64,000 nt of DNA from Micromonospora ureilytica (lineage in GTDB: Bacteria > Actinomycetota > Actinomycetes > Mycobacteriales > Micromonosporaceae): NCBI RefSeq assembly GCF_015751765.1, contig NZ_JADOTX010000001.1, positions 2,356,001 through 2,420,000 of the forward strand, given 5' to 3'. Numbering within the stretch: position 1 is the first letter of the stretch; the number at the start of each line of letters is the position of its first letter. A program made the translations under genes and the position numbers. Shown in pieces: positions 53,773 to 63,483 of this stretch. The notes under the pieces were generated by a model. The model did not search any database. It saw only the letters and a program-made list of their open reading frames with translations, and was not told where the DNA came from.

Positions 53773-54825
53773 CTGGGTGCGGCCGGCCACCGCCGGGTCA
53801 CCCGACGGCGTGCGCTCCGGGTCGACCTCGGGCCGTCGCGGCACGGCCGCGGGCGTGGGCACGGCGTACGCGTCCAGCGCGGCGGCCGCCGTCGCCCGCA
53901 CCTGATCGGCCAACTCGACCGGGGCGACCACCGTCACCTCCGGGCCGAGGCCCAGCACGAACCGGCGGGCCCAGCCCAGGTCGGTCACCCGCAGGGAGAC
54001 CAGCCACTGGTCGCCGTCGCCGGCCTCCACCCGCTCACACGGGTAGTACTCGGTGATCCACCGCTCGCCCCGGCCGATCCGCAGGGTGATCAACGGCAGG
54101 TCGGCCGTGGGGCGGAACACGCCCTCGGTGAGGTCGTGCGGAACGGCCTGCGGCGGCACCGTGGCCGGCTCGTCCAACTCGGTGATCGCGTCGATCCGGT
54201 CGGCGCGGAACAACCGGACGGCCTCCGCGCGTCGACACCACGCCTCCACGTACGCCCGGCCGCCGACCATGAGCATCCGCAACGGGTCGATGACACGCTC
54301 GGTGGTCTCGTCCCGGGCGGCTGTGTAGTAGGTGATCCGCAGGGCCTTCCCGCCCTCCACAGCGGTGCGCAGCGCCTCGACCCGAGGGGTGTCCCCGGGC
54401 AACCGGACCGCCACCGGGGCGCCCACCAGGTCGCCCGCGGCCTCGATCTTGGCGAGGGCTCGTTCGACGGCCTCCCGGTTGGCCACTCCGGGCGTCTCGG
54501 CCAGCATCCGCAGCGCCACCACGAGCGCGAGGGCCTCGTCGGGAGTCAGCCGCAACGGCCGGTCGATGCCGGCGTCGTAGGTGATGGTCACCCGGTCACC
54601 GTCGAACGCCATGTCGATCAGGTCACCGGGGCCGTACCCTGGCAGCCCGCACACCCAGAGCAACTCCAGGTCCTCGCGGAGCTGACGCTCGGTGACGCCC
54701 AGGTCACCGGCCGCCTCGGCGATCTCGATGCCGGGCCGGGCCAGCAGGTAGGGCACCAGGTTGAGCAGTCGGGCCAGCCGGTCGGCGGACGCGCGTGAAC
54801 CGTTACGGGCGGCCGGGCGGGTCAC
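53770..54825 (-). CDS. pafC: WYL-domain transcriptional regulator PafC
   Basis: A 351-residue regulator with an N-terminal winged helix (RLARLLNLVPYLLARPGIEIAEAAGDLGVTERQLREDLELLWVCGLPG) and a WYL domain (ALRITYYTAARDETTERVIDPLRMLMVGGRAYVEAWCRRAEAVRLFRADRI). It forms the PafBC activator of the DNA-damage response with PafB, whose gene it overlaps (GTG 54825 in the pafB stop). Confidence 0.92.
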   Translation of the reverse strand: MTRPAARNGSRASADRLARLLNLVPYLLARPGIEIAEAAGDLGVTERQLREDLELLWVCGLPGYGPGDLIDMAFDGDRVTITYDAGIDRPLRLTPDEALALVVALRMLAETPGVANREAVERALAKIEAAGDLVGAPVAVRLPGDTPRVEALRTAVEGGKALRITYYTAARDETTERVIDPLRMLMVGGRAYVEAWCRRAEAVRLFRADRIDAITELDEPATVPPQAVPHDLTEGVFRPTADLPLITLRIGRGERWITEYYPCERVEAGDGDQWLVSLRVTDLGWARRFVLGLGPEVTVVAPVELADQVRATAAAALDAYAVPTPAAVPRRPEVDPERTPSGDPAVAGRTQ

Positions 54826-55820
54826 CGGGCACCCCCGCTGACGGCCAGCTCGTCGTGGCGCACGGCGATCTCCTTGAGTCGTTGGATGACCGCCTCGCGG
54901 ACCTCCGGTGGGTCGAGGACCCGCACGTCCGGGCCGTAGCCGACGAGATGACCGGCCAGCCCGTCCGGGTCCGCGTACGGCAGGACCAACCGGTCGCCGT
55001 CCGGGCCTGCGGTCACCTCCACCGCCCAGCGGCGCAGCCCGGCGGCCCGCCCCGGCGCGGCCAGCACGGTGGCCCGACCGGTGCGCTCCACCGGACCCGA
55101 CCAGCGGGCCACGTGGCTGATCAGGTCGACGTTGGGCGGTGGCTCGTACGCGCCGGGGGCGCCGGTCACCCGGACCGCGCCGACGACCCGGGACAGCCGG
55201 AAGCAGCGGGTCGCCTCCCGGTCCTGGTCGTGGCCGACCACATACCACCGGCCGCGCCAGCAGACCACGCCCCACGGCTGCAGGCGCCGCCGGCTGGGCG
55301 CGTCGCGGTCGGGCACCCGGTAGTCGAACCCCACCTCGCGGCGGTCCCGGGCGGCGGCGGTCAGCGGCGCGAACGCCGGATCGACAGTGACCATCGGCTC
55401 CAGGCCGAGGGTCGCCTGCGGGTCCACGTCCACCCCGGCGGCACGGAGCTTGGCCAGCCCGGACGACGCGGCGGCGGCCAACCCGGCGTGCTGCCACAGC
55501 CGTGCGGCGATGCCGACCGCGGCGGCCTCGTCCGGTTCGAGCAGGATGTCGGGCAGCGCGTATTCGCGGTGGGCGATCCGGTAGCCGGGCTCGGCGTCGA
55601 AGGCGCTCGCCGTGCCGGTCTCCAGTGGCACGCCCAGCTCACGCAGCTCGGCCTTGTCCCGTTCGAACTTGCGCTGGAACGCCTCGTGGTCGCGCGCGTC
55701 GTCCGGATCGTGCTCGTAACCGGGCACGGTCGCGGCGATCTGCGCGGCGGTCAGGAACCGTCGCGTGGACAGCAGGCAGATCACCAGGTTGACCAGGCGT
55801 TCGGTGCGGGTCCGCGACAC
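54822..55820 (-). CDS. pafB: WYL-domain transcriptional regulator PafB
   Basis: A 332-residue regulator: RTERLVNLVICLLSTRRFLTAAQIAATVPGYE (winged helix) with ELGVPLETG, then the WYL domain around DRDAPSRRRLQPWGVVCWRGRWYVVGHDQDREATRCFRLSRV. GTG 55820 lies seven bases after TAGCGT (55828-55833). With PafC it activates the mycobacterial-type SOS-independent DNA-damage regulon. In many actinomycetes these genes follow pafA directly; here other genes intervene. Confidence 0.92.
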   Translation of the reverse strand: MSRTRTERLVNLVICLLSTRRFLTAAQIAATVPGYEHDPDDARDHEAFQRKFERDKAELRELGVPLETGTASAFDAEPGYRIAHREYALPDILLEPDEAAAVGIAARLWQHAGLAAAASSGLAKLRAAGVDVDPQATLGLEPMVTVDPAFAPLTAAARDRREVGFDYRVPDRDAPSRRRLQPWGVVCWRGRWYVVGHDQDREATRCFRLSRVVGAVRVTGAPGAYEPPPNVDLISHVARWSGPVERTGRATVLAAPGRAAGLRRWAVEVTAGPDGDRLVLPYADPDGLAGHLVGYGPDVRVLDPPEVREAVIQRLKEIAVRHDELAVSGGAR

Positions 55821-55827
55821 GCGGTAG

Positions 55828-55833
55828 ACGCTA
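55828..55833 (-). promoter_or_regulatory. -10 hexamer TAGCGT of pafBC
   Basis: Seven bases before GTG 55820. Confidence 0.55.
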
Positions 55834-55924
55834 GCAGCCGACACGCCCGCACCGTGCACCCACGCGGGCGTGCCGCACACTTGTTCGGATCGGGCCTCCT
55901 CCGGCGCGTCGCCGTCTCCGGTCA

Positions 55925-55930
55925 TAGGGT
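55925..55930 (+). promoter_or_regulatory. -10 hexamer TAGGGT of the CDF transporter gene
   Basis: Seven bases before ATG 55938. Confidence 0.55.
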
Positions 55931-55937
55931 GAGGCTC

Positions 55938-56942
55938 ATGTCGCAAGCGGACGCCAGGCCCGAGAGCGAGAGCGTCGGCACCGTCGTCGTCGCCGGCGCC
56001 GCCAACCTCGCCATCGCGGTCGCCAAGCTGATCGCCGGGCTGATCTCCGGATCCGCCGCGATGCTCTCCGAGGCGGCCCACTCGATCGCCGACACCACCA
56101 CCGAGGTGCTGCTCTTCCAGGCGTTGCGCCGCGGCGCCCGGCCGGCCGACCAGCGACACCCCTTCGGGTACGGCAAGGAGAGCTACGTCTGGGCGTTCTT
56201 CGCGGCCATGTTCACGTTCGTCGCCGGCGCCGGTTTCGCCGTCACCCACGGCGTCACCACGATCCTGGTGCACGAGCACAGCGGCGACTACCTCATCTCG
56301 TACATCGTGCTCGGGGTGTCGTTCGTCATCGAGTCGATCTCACTGGCCCGGGCCGTGCGGCAGGTCCGCCGCGAGTCGCGACGCTGGCAGACCACTCCTC
56401 GGCGGTTCCTGCGACTGACCGCCGACACCACGGTCAAGGCGGTCTTCCTGGAGGACAGCGCGGCCCTGATCGGTCTGGTGCTGGCCGGGCTCGGCGTCGG
56501 CCTGTCGCACGCCACCGGCGACGAGGTGTGGGACGGCGTCGCGTCGATCCTGATCGGGCTCCTGCTGCTGACCGTCGCCGGAGTCCTCGCCGGCAACAAC
56601 CTGTCGCTGCTGGTCGGCCGGGCCGTCCCGGAGCGGCTGCGCCGCGAGATCGAGCAGGAGCTGGCCGGGCTGCCGGAGGTGGAGCGCATCGACACCCTGT
56701 TGACCATGCAGCTCGGCCCGCAGGACATCCTGGTCGCCGCGAAGGTCGACTTCCGCGACGAGGCCACCGGCGCGCAGATCGAGGCCACCGCCGACGACGC
56801 CGAACGGCGGCTCACCGAGCGCTACCCGGAGATCCGGTTCGTCTTCCTCGACCCCACCCGCTCGCTGCCGGGCGCCACCGGCACCGCCCGGGACACCCAG
56901 GCCGGGCCGAGCCCGGACGCCGGCGGCCCCGAGCCGACCTGA
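55938..56942 (+). CDS. Cation diffusion facilitator family transporter
   Basis: A 334-residue CDF protein. SAAMLSEAAHSIADTTTEVLLFQAL carries the conserved HSxxDT metal-binding helix, and HPFGYGKESYVWAFFAAM is the usual second motif. VKAVFLEDSAALIGLVLAGLGV and DGVASILIGLLLL supply further membrane helices; the C-terminal domain (EIEQELAGLPEVERIDTLLTMQLGP) is cytosolic. It exports a divalent metal such as Zn, Mn or Fe. Divergent from pafB. Confidence 0.92.
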   Translation: MSQADARPESESVGTVVVAGAANLAIAVAKLIAGLISGSAAMLSEAAHSIADTTTEVLLFQALRRGARPADQRHPFGYGKESYVWAFFAAMFTFVAGAGFAVTHGVTTILVHEHSGDYLISYIVLGVSFVIESISLARAVRQVRRESRRWQTTPRRFLRLTADTTVKAVFLEDSAALIGLVLAGLGVGLSHATGDEVWDGVASILIGLLLLTVAGVLAGNNLSLLVGRAVPERLRREIEQELAGLPEVERIDTLLTMQLGPQDILVAAKVDFRDEATGAQIEATADDAERRLTERYPEIRFVFLDPTRSLPGATGTARDTQAGPSPDAGGPEPT

Positions 56943-56978
56943 ACCACACCCGGGCGCGGGCCGCCGGGCCCGCGCGGC

Positions 56979-56984
56979 TAGCGT
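56979..56984 (+). promoter_or_regulatory. -10 hexamer TAGCGT of the DUF3866 gene
   Basis: Seven bases before ATG 56992. Confidence 0.55.
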
Positions 56985-56991
56985 GCCCGTC

Positions 56992-58077
56992 ATGGTGCGA
57001 TGGCGTACGGGGACGGTGGCGACGCTGCGACGGCAGTGGACCGGGGCGGTGGAGTTGGACGTCGACCTGCCCGACGGCACGCGGATGCGGGCGCTGGCCT
57101 ACCCGGAACTGGTCGGCACGCCCGAGCCCGGCGACCGGGTGCTGCTCAACGCCGGCGCGCTGCTGATGGGGTTGGGCACCGGCGGGTACGCCCTGGTGGT
57201 CGCCCTGCCGGACCGGCTGCCGCCGGACCCGCCGGACGTCGCCGACACCCGCGACGCCGGGCACCTGGTCAAGGCCCGCTACACGCCGCTGCAGCCGATC
57301 CTCCTCGGCGTCGACGAGGAGGCGTCCCCGCACCGCGACGTGCTGGCCGACGCGGACGACCTGGGCGGCCTGCCGGTGGTCACCGCCGACCTGCACTCGG
57401 CGCTCCCGGCGATCCTGGCCGGAATCCGGGCCGACGCCCCGCGGGCGCGGGTGGCGTACCTGCTCACCGACGGTGGGGCGCTGCCCGCCTGGTTCTCCCG
57501 CACCCTCGCCGGGCTGCGGAGCGAGTTGGCCGGCACGATCACCGTCGGGCAGGCGTTCGGTGGCGACCTGGAGGCCACCACAGTGCACGGCGGTCTGCTC
57601 GCCGCCCGGTACGTGCTCCACGCGGACGTGGCGATCGTCGCCCAGGGACCCGGCAACCTGGGCACCGGCACCCGTTGGGGCTTCTCCGGCGTCGCCGTCG
57701 GCGAGGCGGTCAACGCGGTAGCCACGCTGGGCGGTCGACCGGTCGGCTCGTTGCGCATCTCCGACGCCGACGCCCGCCCCCGACACCGGGGCGTGTCACA
57801 CCACAGCCTCACCGCGTACGGCCGGGTGGCGCTCGCCCCGGCGGAGCTGGTGGTGCCCGACGACCTCGACCCGGCCCTCGCGGCCGAGGTGGACGCGGCG
57901 CTGGCCCCCCTGGCGGCCCGACACCGGATCGTCCGGGTGCCCACCGACGGTCTCGACGCCGCGCTCCGCGCCAGCGCCGTACCGCTGTCCACCATGGGCC
58001 GTGGCCTCGACGCCGACCACGCGTACTTCCTGGCGGCAGCCGCCGCCGGCCGCCACGCGGCAACCCTGCTCCCCTAA
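56992..58077 (+). CDS. DUF3866 family protein
   Basis: A 361-residue protein matching DUF3866, a family largely limited to actinobacteria and Firmicutes: LVGTPEPGDRVLLNAGALLMGLGTGGYALVVA, HLVKARYTPLQ, VTADLHSALPAILAGIR, VAYLLTDGGALPAWFSRTLAGLR, TVGQAFGGDLEATTVHGGLLAA and GPGNLGTGTRWGFSGVAVGEAVNA. No signal or membrane segments. Function is unknown; conservation beside paf genes suggests a housekeeping role. Confidence 0.88.
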   Translation: MVRWRTGTVATLRRQWTGAVELDVDLPDGTRMRALAYPELVGTPEPGDRVLLNAGALLMGLGTGGYALVVALPDRLPPDPPDVADTRDAGHLVKARYTPLQPILLGVDEEASPHRDVLADADDLGGLPVVTADLHSALPAILAGIRADAPRARVAYLLTDGGALPAWFSRTLAGLRSELAGTITVGQAFGGDLEATTVHGGLLAARYVLHADVAIVAQGPGNLGTGTRWGFSGVAVGEAVNAVATLGGRPVGSLRISDADARPRHRGVSHHSLTAYGRVALAPAELVVPDDLDPALAAEVDAALAPLAARHRIVRVPTDGLDAALRASAVPLSTMGRGLDADHAYFLAAAAAGRHAATLLP

Positions 58078-58165
58078 CGCCCGCCCCACTCCCGGAACCC
58101 GCGCCCGGCCCGGCCCCGGCCCGGCCCCGGCCCGGCCCCGGCCCGGTCCGCCCCGGCCCCGCCCC

Positions 58166-58226
58166 GTTGATCATGAGGTTATTGCGCGCCGCCTCGGCGT
58201 GTCGCCGCAATAACCTCATGATCAAC
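58166..58226. repeat. Palindromic dispersed repeat, family A copy 3
   Basis: Perfect 20-bp arms (GTTGATCATGAGGTTATTGC at 58166-58185; complement at 58207-58226) around 21 bases. Flanked on the left by short CCCGG-rich runs (58108-58160) and on the right by GCGCGGGC-type runs. Confidence 0.85.
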
Positions 58227-58300
58227 GCGCGGAAGGCGCGGGCGCGCGGGCGCGCGGGCAGGGCGGGGTGCGGGGTGGGGGTGGGGGTGGGCAGCCGGGG

Positions 58301-58495
58301 TTAGGCCAGGAAGATCAGGGCTAGCCAGCCGCCCACGATGAGCGCCAGGGCCAGGGCCAGCACCCAGGTGGGCACCGTGTATTCACCGCGCCGGTTACGG
58401 TCGACCTCGGCGCGGATCTTCTCCCGCCGGCGCTCGATCCAGTTCTGCCGCTCGGTGCCGCGCTCGGGGCGGTCGGAAGGTCCAGAAGTCGTCAT
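58301..58495 (-). CDS. Small single-pass membrane protein
   Basis: A 64-residue protein: a charged N-terminal half (RPERGTERQNWIERRREKIRAEVDRNRRG) and one C-terminal membrane helix (WVLALALALIVGGWLALIFLA). It resembles a tail-anchored small protein of actinomycetes located next to pafA; a TAAGCT hexamer stands nine bases before the ATG. Function unknown to me. Confidence 0.75.
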   Translation of the reverse strand: MTTSGPSDRPERGTERQNWIERRREKIRAEVDRNRRGEYTVPTWVLALALALIVGGWLALIFLA

Positions 58496-58532
58496 GGCGC
58501 GCTCAGCTTAACCGCTCAGCGCAGCGGGCCGA

Positions 58533-58567
58533 CCGGCCCCGTCGGCGCAGAGCACCGCCGGGGCCGG
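58533..58567. terminator. Possible terminator of pafA
   Basis: CCGGCCCC (58533-58540) with inner CGGCG pairs with CGCCGGGGCCGG (58556-58567), eight bases past the pafA stop. Confidence 0.4.
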
Positions 58568-58574
58568 CAACCCG

Positions 58575-59933
58575 TCACATGCTGGCGATCAGCCGCTCCA
58601 CCCGCTCGTCGTACGCACGGAACGGGTCCTTGCAGAGCACTGTGCGCTGCGCCTGGTCGTTGAGCTTCAGGTGCACCCAGTCGACGGTGAAGTCCCGGCG
58701 CTTCTCCTGGGCGTGCCGGATGAACTCGCCCCGCAGCCGGGCCCGGGTGGTCTGCGGCGGCGTTTCCTTGGCCTCGAAGATCTCCGGGTCGGTGGCCACC
58801 CGGTCGACCTCACCGCGGCGCTCCAGGAGCCCGTAGAGGCCCCGGCCACGGCGCACGTCGTGGTAGGCCAGATCCATCTGCGCCACCCGGGGGTGCGACA
58901 GCGGCAGGTCGTGCTTGCGCTGGTAGCGCTCGATCAGCCGCAGCTTGCTGACCCAGTCGATCTCCCGGGAGACCGGCTCCAGGTCACCGGACTCCACAGC
59001 GTTGAGCACCCGGCCCCACAGTTCGACGACCCGCTTGGCGGCCTGGTCGCCACCGCGCCGCTCGACGAACTCGGTGGCCTTGGACAGGTACTCCTGCTGG
59101 ATGTCCAGGGCGCTGACCTCCTTGCCGTTGGCCAGCCGCACCTTGCGCCGGCCGGTGATGTCGTGCGACACCTCCCGGATGGCCCGGATCGGGTTCTCCA
59201 GGGACAGGTCGCGCATCACCACCCCGGCCTCGATCATCCGCAGCACGATGTCGGCGGTGCCGACCTTGAGCAGCGTCGTGACCTCGTTCATGTTGGAGTC
59301 ACCCACGATCACGTGCAGCCGCCGGTAGCGCTCGGCGTCGGCGTGCGGCTCGTCGCGGGTGTTGATGATCGGGCGGCTGCGGGTGGTCGCCGAGGAGACG
59401 CCCTCCCAGATGTGCTCGGCCCGCTGCGAAAGGCAGTAGACCGCGCCGCGTGGGGTTTGCAGAACCTTGCCGGCCCCGCAGATCAACTGCCGGGTGACCA
59501 GGAACGGGATGAGCACGTCGGCGAGCCGGCCGAACTCACCGTGCCGGGAGACCAGGTAGTTCTCGTGGCACCCGTACGAGTTGCCGGCCGAGTCGGTGTT
59601 GTTCTTGAACAGGTAGATCTCACCCGCGATGCCCTCGTCGTGCAGTCGCTTCTCCGCGTCGACGAGCAGGCCCTCCAGGATCCGCTCGCCGGCCCGGTCG
59701 TGGGCGACGAGATCGGTCACCGAGTCGCACTCCGGTGTTGCGTACTCCGGATGCGACCCGACGTCCAGGTAGAGCCGGGCCCCATTGCGCAGGAAGACAT
59801 TGCTCGACCGACCCCAGGACACGACGCGACGGAACAGATACCGCGCGACCTCGTCCGGGGACAGCCGCCGCTGCCCGCGATAGGTGCAGGTGACGCCGTA
59901 CTCGGTCTCGAGGCCGAAGATTCGCCGCTCCAT
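58575..59933 (-). CDS. pafA: Pup--protein ligase PafA
   Basis: A 452-residue Pup ligase of normal length: [16 protein letters not shown] at the start, [50 protein letters not shown] (active-site Asn/Asp and Glu region), ICGAGKVLQ and [21 protein letters not shown]. It attaches Pup to lysines of proteins destined for the proteasome. A TAATGT hexamer (59940-59945) is six bases before the ATG. A diagnostic gene for actinobacteria. Confidence 0.97.
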   Translation of the reverse strand: MERRIFGLETEYGVTCTYRGQRRLSPDEVARYLFRRVVSWGRSSNVFLRNGARLYLDVGSHPEYATPECDSVTDLVAHDRAGERILEGLLVDAEKRLHDEGIAGEIYLFKNNTDSAGNSYGCHENYLVSRHGEFGRLADVLIPFLVTRQLICGAGKVLQTPRGAVYCLSQRAEHIWEGVSSATTRSRPIINTRDEPHADAERYRRLHVIVGDSNMNEVTTLLKVGTADIVLRMIEAGVVMRDLSLENPIRAIREVSHDITGRRKVRLANGKEVSALDIQQEYLSKATEFVERRGGDQAAKRVVELWGRVLNAVESGDLEPVSREIDWVSKLRLIERYQRKHDLPLSHPRVAQMDLAYHDVRRGRGLYGLLERRGEVDRVATDPEIFEAKETPPQTTRARLRGEFIRHAQEKRRDFTVDWVHLKLNDQAQRTVLCKDPFRAYDERVERLIASM

Positions 59934-59939
59934 GGTGTG

Positions 59940-59945
59940 ACATTA
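59940..59945 (-). promoter_or_regulatory. -10 hexamer TAATGT of pafA
   Basis: Six bases before ATG 59933. Confidence 0.55.
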
Positions 59946-60001
59946 GCCGCCCGGAGGCCCGGTTCGTCACTGTCGGACCACAGGTCGTGCCCCGAGCGCG
60001 G

Positions 60002-60625
60002 TCACATACCGGTTGAGTGCGACATTCCGTCCGCGCCGAGGCTCGCCACGAACCGCCGGCAGCTGTCGTACTCCGGGAGCAGCCCCCGCTCGCGGGCCTG
60101 CGCCAGAGTCGGCGCCGCGTCGTCGCGCGCGGACAGCAGCGGAACCTCGGCGGGCCACTCGATGCCCAACTCCTCGTCCAGCGGGTGCACCGCGTGCTCG
60201 CCGGTCGGGTTGTAGGTGGCCGAGCAGAGATAGTTCAACGTCGCGTCGTCGGTCAACGCGCAGAACCCGTGCCCCAGCCCCTCGCTGAGGTAGACGGCGC
60301 GCCGGTCGGTGTCGTCCAGCCGCACGCCCTCCCAACGGCCGAAGGTCGGCGAACCCACCCGCAGGTCGACGATCACGTCGAGGACCGCTCCCCGCACGCA
60401 GGTGACGTACTTGGCCTGCCCGGGCGGCACGTCGGCGAAGTGCACGCCGCGCACCACGCCGCGCGCGGAGACCGACAGGTTGGCCTGGGCCAGCCGCAGC
60501 GGATGCCCCACCGACTCGGCGAGCTTGTCGAAGCGGTACCACTCCATGAACATGCCGCGCGGGTCACCGTGCTGCTGGGGGGTGATCTCCCAGGCGCCCT
60601 CGATGCCCAGCTCCCGGACCTTCAC
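60002..60625 (-). CDS. rmlC: dTDP-4-dehydrorhamnose 3,5-epimerase
   Basis: A 207-residue Rml[60 protein letters not shown] (catalytic His and Asp), [39 protein letters not shown] (Tyr and substrate-binding residues). It epimerises C3 and C5 of the sugar in dTDP-L-rhamnose synthesis. GTG 60625 overlaps the rmlA stop (GTGA). Confidence 0.93.
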   Translation of the reverse strand: MKVRELGIEGAWEITPQQHGDPRGMFMEWYRFDKLAESVGHPLRLAQANLSVSARGVVRGVHFADVPPGQAKYVTCVRGAVLDVIVDLRVGSPTFGRWEGVRLDDTDRRAVYLSEGLGHGFCALTDDATLNYLCSATYNPTGEHAVHPLDEELGIEWPAEVPLLSARDDAAPTLAQARERGLLPEYDSCRRFVASLGADGMSHSTGM

Positions 60626-61512
60626 CAGGAACCCCCGTCGCCGCCGGCCTGCTCGCTCAGCAGACGCAGCAGGTAGTCGCCGTAACCGCTCTTGGTCAGC
60701 GGCTCGGCGAGCGCGCGCAGCTGCGCGTCGTCGATCAGGCCAGCCCGCCAGGCGACCTCCTCGACACAACCGATCTTGAGACCCTGCCGCTCCTCGACCA
60801 CCCGGACGAACTCGGCGGCCTGCATCATCGAGGTGAACGTGCCGGTGTCCAGCCAGGCGGTGCCCCGATCCAGCACGGTCACCGACAGCTCCCCGGTCTC
60901 CCGGTACACCTCGTTGACCCCCGTGATCTCCAGCTCGCCGCGGGCGCTCGGGGTGAGCTTGCGGGCGATGTCCACGACCCGGTTGTCGTAGAAGTAAAGG
61001 CCGGGCACCGCGTAGCGGGACTTCGGCCGGGCCGGCTTCTCCTCGATCGAGAGCACCCGACCATCGGCGTCGAAGTCGACCACGCCGTAGTCCTGCGGGT
61101 TGGCCACCTGGTAGGCGAAGACCCGCCCACCGACCGGGTCACCGTGGTCGGCGAGCTGCCGACCCAGACCCACGCCGTGGAAGATGTTGTCGCCGAGGAC
61201 CAACGCCACCGACTCGGTGCCGATGAAGTCCGCGCCGAGGATGAACGCCTGCGCGATGCCCTCCGGGCGCTCCTGGCTGACGTACTCCAGCCGCAGCCCG
61301 AACTGGCTGCCGTCGCCGAGCAACCGACGGAACTGGTCCTGGTCGTCCGGAGTCGTGATCACCAGGATCTCCCGCACCCCGGACATCACGAGGGTGGAGA
61401 GCGGATAGTAGATCATCGGCTTGTCGAAGATCGGCATCAGCTGCTTCGAGACCGCCCGGGTGATCGGCCAGAGCCGGGACCCGGTGCCGCCGGCAAGTAG
61501 GATTCCGCGCAC
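60622..61512 (-). CDS. rmlA: Glucose-1-phosphate thymidylyltransferase
   Basis: A 296-residue Rml[40 protein letters not shown] at the N-terminus, [44 protein letters not shown] and [10 protein letters not shown]. It makes dTDP-glucose. GTG 61512 lies six bases after a TAGGCT hexamer (61519-61524). Divergent from rmlB. Confidence 0.95.
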   Translation of the reverse strand: MRGILLAGGTGSRLWPITRAVSKQLMPIFDKPMIYYPLSTLVMSGVREILVITTPDDQDQFRRLLGDGSQFGLRLEYVSQERPEGIAQAFILGADFIGTESVALVLGDNIFHGVGLGRQLADHGDPVGGRVFAYQVANPQDYGVVDFDADGRVLSIEEKPARPKSRYAVPGLYFYDNRVVDIARKLTPSARGELEITGVNEVYRETGELSVTVLDRGTAWLDTGTFTSMMQAAEFVRVVEERQGLKIGCVEEVAWRAGLIDDAQLRALAEPLTKSGYGDYLLRLLSEQAGGDGGSW

Positions 61513-61518
61513 CGGGGA

Positions 61519-61524
61519 AGCCTA
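61519..61524 (-). promoter_or_regulatory. -10 hexamer TAGGCT of rmlA
   Basis: Six bases before GTG 61512. Confidence 0.55.
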
Positions 61525-61582
61525 GCCGCACCCGGACAGGTTCTGTGGGGGTCGCATGGCAGGCGCCGCGCCGCCCGTCGCG

Positions 61583-61588
61583 TATACT
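61583..61588 (+). promoter_or_regulatory. -10 hexamer TATACT of rmlB
   Basis: Nine bases before GTG 61598; close to the sigma-70 consensus. Confidence 0.6.
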
Positions 61589-61597
61589 TCCGGACCC

Positions 61598-62599
61598 GTG
61601 AGGATCCTCGTCACCGGCGGAGCCGGATTCATCGGGTCGGAGTACGTCCGCCTGCTGCTGGGCAAGCCCCTCGGCAGTGCCGACGGCGTGCCGCCGCTCG
61701 AGCCGGCCGTCGTGACCGTGCTGGACAAGCTGACCTACTCGGGCAACCTGGCCAACCTCGAGCCCGTCCGCGACGACCCGCGACTGCGGTTCGTGCAGGG
61801 CGACATCTGCGACCCGGTCGTGGTCGACCAGGTCGTGGCCGAGCACGACGTGATCGTGCACTTCGCCGCCGAGTCACACGTCGACCGTTCGATCGCCGGC
61901 GCCGCGCCGTTCGTCACCACAAACGTGCTGGGCACCCAGACGCTGCTCGACGCGGCGCTGCGCCACGGCACCGGCCGGTTCGTACACGTCTCCACCGACG
62001 AGGTCTACGGCTCGATCGACGAGGGCTCCTGGACCGAGACCTGGCCCCTCGCCCCCAACTCGCCGTACTCGGCGTCCAAGGCCGGCTCCGACCTGCTCGC
62101 GCTGTCGTACCACCGCACCCACGGCATGGACGTGGTCGTCACCCGCTGCTCCAACAACTACGGCCCGTACCAGTTCCCCGAGAAGGTCATCCCGCTGTTC
62201 GTCACCAACCTCCTCGACGGTGGCACCGTGCCCCTCTACGGCGACGGCGGCAACATCCGCGACTGGCTGCACGTGCACGACCACTGCCGCGGCATCGCCC
62301 TCGTCCAGCAGAAGGGCCGCGCCGGCGAGGTCTACAACATCGGTGGCGGCACCGAGTTGACCAACAAGGAACTCACCGGTCTGCTCCTGGACGCCTGCGG
62401 CGCCGGGTGGGACCGGGTCGTCCCGGTCACCGACCGCAAGGGCCACGACCGGCGGTACTCCCTCGACATCACCAAGATCAGCGAAGAGCTCGGCTACCAC
62501 CCCAGCATCACCCTGGACCAGGGCCTCGCCGACACCGTCCGCTGGTACCGGGACAACCGCAGCTGGTGGGAACCCCTCAAGTCCGCGCCGACCGCATGA
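61598..62599 (+). CDS. rmlB: dTDP-glucose 4,6-dehydratase
   Basis: A 333-residue extended SDR: RILVTGGAGFIGSEYVR (NAD motif), HFAAESHVDRSI, STDEVYGS (Ser/Thr and Asp/Glu), YSASKAGSD (YxxxK), and CSNNYGPYQFPEKVIPLFVTNLL. Some extra residues (GKPLGSADGVPPLEP) lengthen the loop after the first helix. It converts dTDP-glucose to the 4-keto-6-deoxy sugar. GTG 61598 is set by the TATACT promoter. Confidence 0.95.
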   Translation: MRILVTGGAGFIGSEYVRLLLGKPLGSADGVPPLEPAVVTVLDKLTYSGNLANLEPVRDDPRLRFVQGDICDPVVVDQVVAEHDVIVHFAAESHVDRSIAGAAPFVTTNVLGTQTLLDAALRHGTGRFVHVSTDEVYGSIDEGSWTETWPLAPNSPYSASKAGSDLLALSYHRTHGMDVVVTRCSNNYGPYQFPEKVIPLFVTNLLDGGTVPLYGDGGNIRDWLHVHDHCRGIALVQQKGRAGEVYNIGGGTELTNKELTGLLLDACGAGWDRVVPVTDRKGHDRRYSLDITKISEELGYHPSITLDQGLADTVRWYRDNRSWWEPLKSAPTA

Positions 62600-63483
62600 C
62601 CCGACTCCTCGTCACCGGCGCGGGCGGGATGCTCGGCCGGGACCTGGTCACCGTGCTGAGGACACGGCCCGACCTCAAGGTGACCGCCGCCACCCGCGCC
62701 GACCTGGACGTCACCGACCGCGCGGCGGTGAGCGCCGCCGTCGCCGGGCACGACCTGGTGATCAACGCGGCCGCGTGGACCAACGTCGACGCCGCCGAGG
62801 CCGACGAGGCCGCGGCGACCGCCGTCAACGGCGACGCCGTGGCCAACCTTGCCGCGGCGTGCGCCACCGACGGAACCCGGCTGATCCAGGTCTCCACCGA
62901 CTACGTCCTCGCCGGCAACGCGGACACCCCCTACCCGGAGGACGCGCCCACCGCGCCGGTCAACGCCTACGGCCGCGGCAAGCTGGTCGGCGAGCAGGCC
63001 GTCGCGCGGCTGCTACCCGACACCGGGTACGTCGTACGCACCGCCTGGCTGTACGGCGCCCATGGCCCGAACTTCGTGGCCACCATGCTCCGACTGGCCG
63101 ACCAGCGCGAACACCTCGACGTGGTCGACGACCAGCACGGCCAGCCCACCTGGTCCCACGCGCTCGCCGAACGACTCGTCGCGCTCGCCGACGCGGCGCT
63201 GGCCGGTCACGCCGCGCCCGGCGTCTACCACGGCACCTGCGCCGGGCAGACGACCTGGTACGGGCTGGCCCGCGCCGCGTTCACGCTGGCCGGACTGGAC
63301 CCCGAGCGGATCCGACCCACCACCAGCGACCGGTATCCGCGTCCCGCCCCCCGGCCTGCGTACAGTGTGCTAGGGCACAGCCGCTGGGCAGCCGTGGGTC
63401 TGCCCCCGCTTCCGGACTGGCACAGCGCCCTGGTTGACGCGTTCCACTCCCCCGCTCCACCCGCCCCGTGGAAGGTCGCATGA
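62596..63483 (+). CDS. rmlD: dTDP-4-dehydrorhamnose reductase
   Basis: A 295-residue SDR: RLLVTGAGGMLGRDLV, NAAAWTNVDAAEADEAAA, STDYVLAGNADTPYPEDAPTAPVNAYGRGKLVGEQAV (YxxxK) and VVRTAWLYGAHGPNFV. It finishes dTDP-L-rhamnose. ATG 62596 overlaps the rmlB stop (ATGA). With rmlA and rmlC next door the set is complete and probably serves cell-wall glycan or other envelope sugars. Confidence 0.94.
   Translation: MTRLLVTGAGGMLGRDLVTVLRTRPDLKVTAATRADLDVTDRAAVSAAVAGHDLVINAAAWTNVDAAEADEAAATAVNGDAVANLAAACATDGTRLIQVSTDYVLAGNADTPYPEDAPTAPVNAYGRGKLVGEQAVARLLPDTGYVVRTAWLYGAHGPNFVATMLRLADQREHLDVVDDQHGQPTWSHALAERLVALADAALAGHAAPGVYHGTCAGQTTWYGLARAAFTLAGLDPERIRPTTSDRYPRPAPRPAYSVLGHSRWAAVGLPPLPDWHSALVDAFHSPAPPAPWKVA

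Noticed and set aside
60002..63483. Rhamnose genes as part of the polyketide cluster
   Set aside because: They are over 35 kb away, form a divergent pair linked to DUF2304 and GT2 genes, and no glycosyltransferase is present in the cluster.
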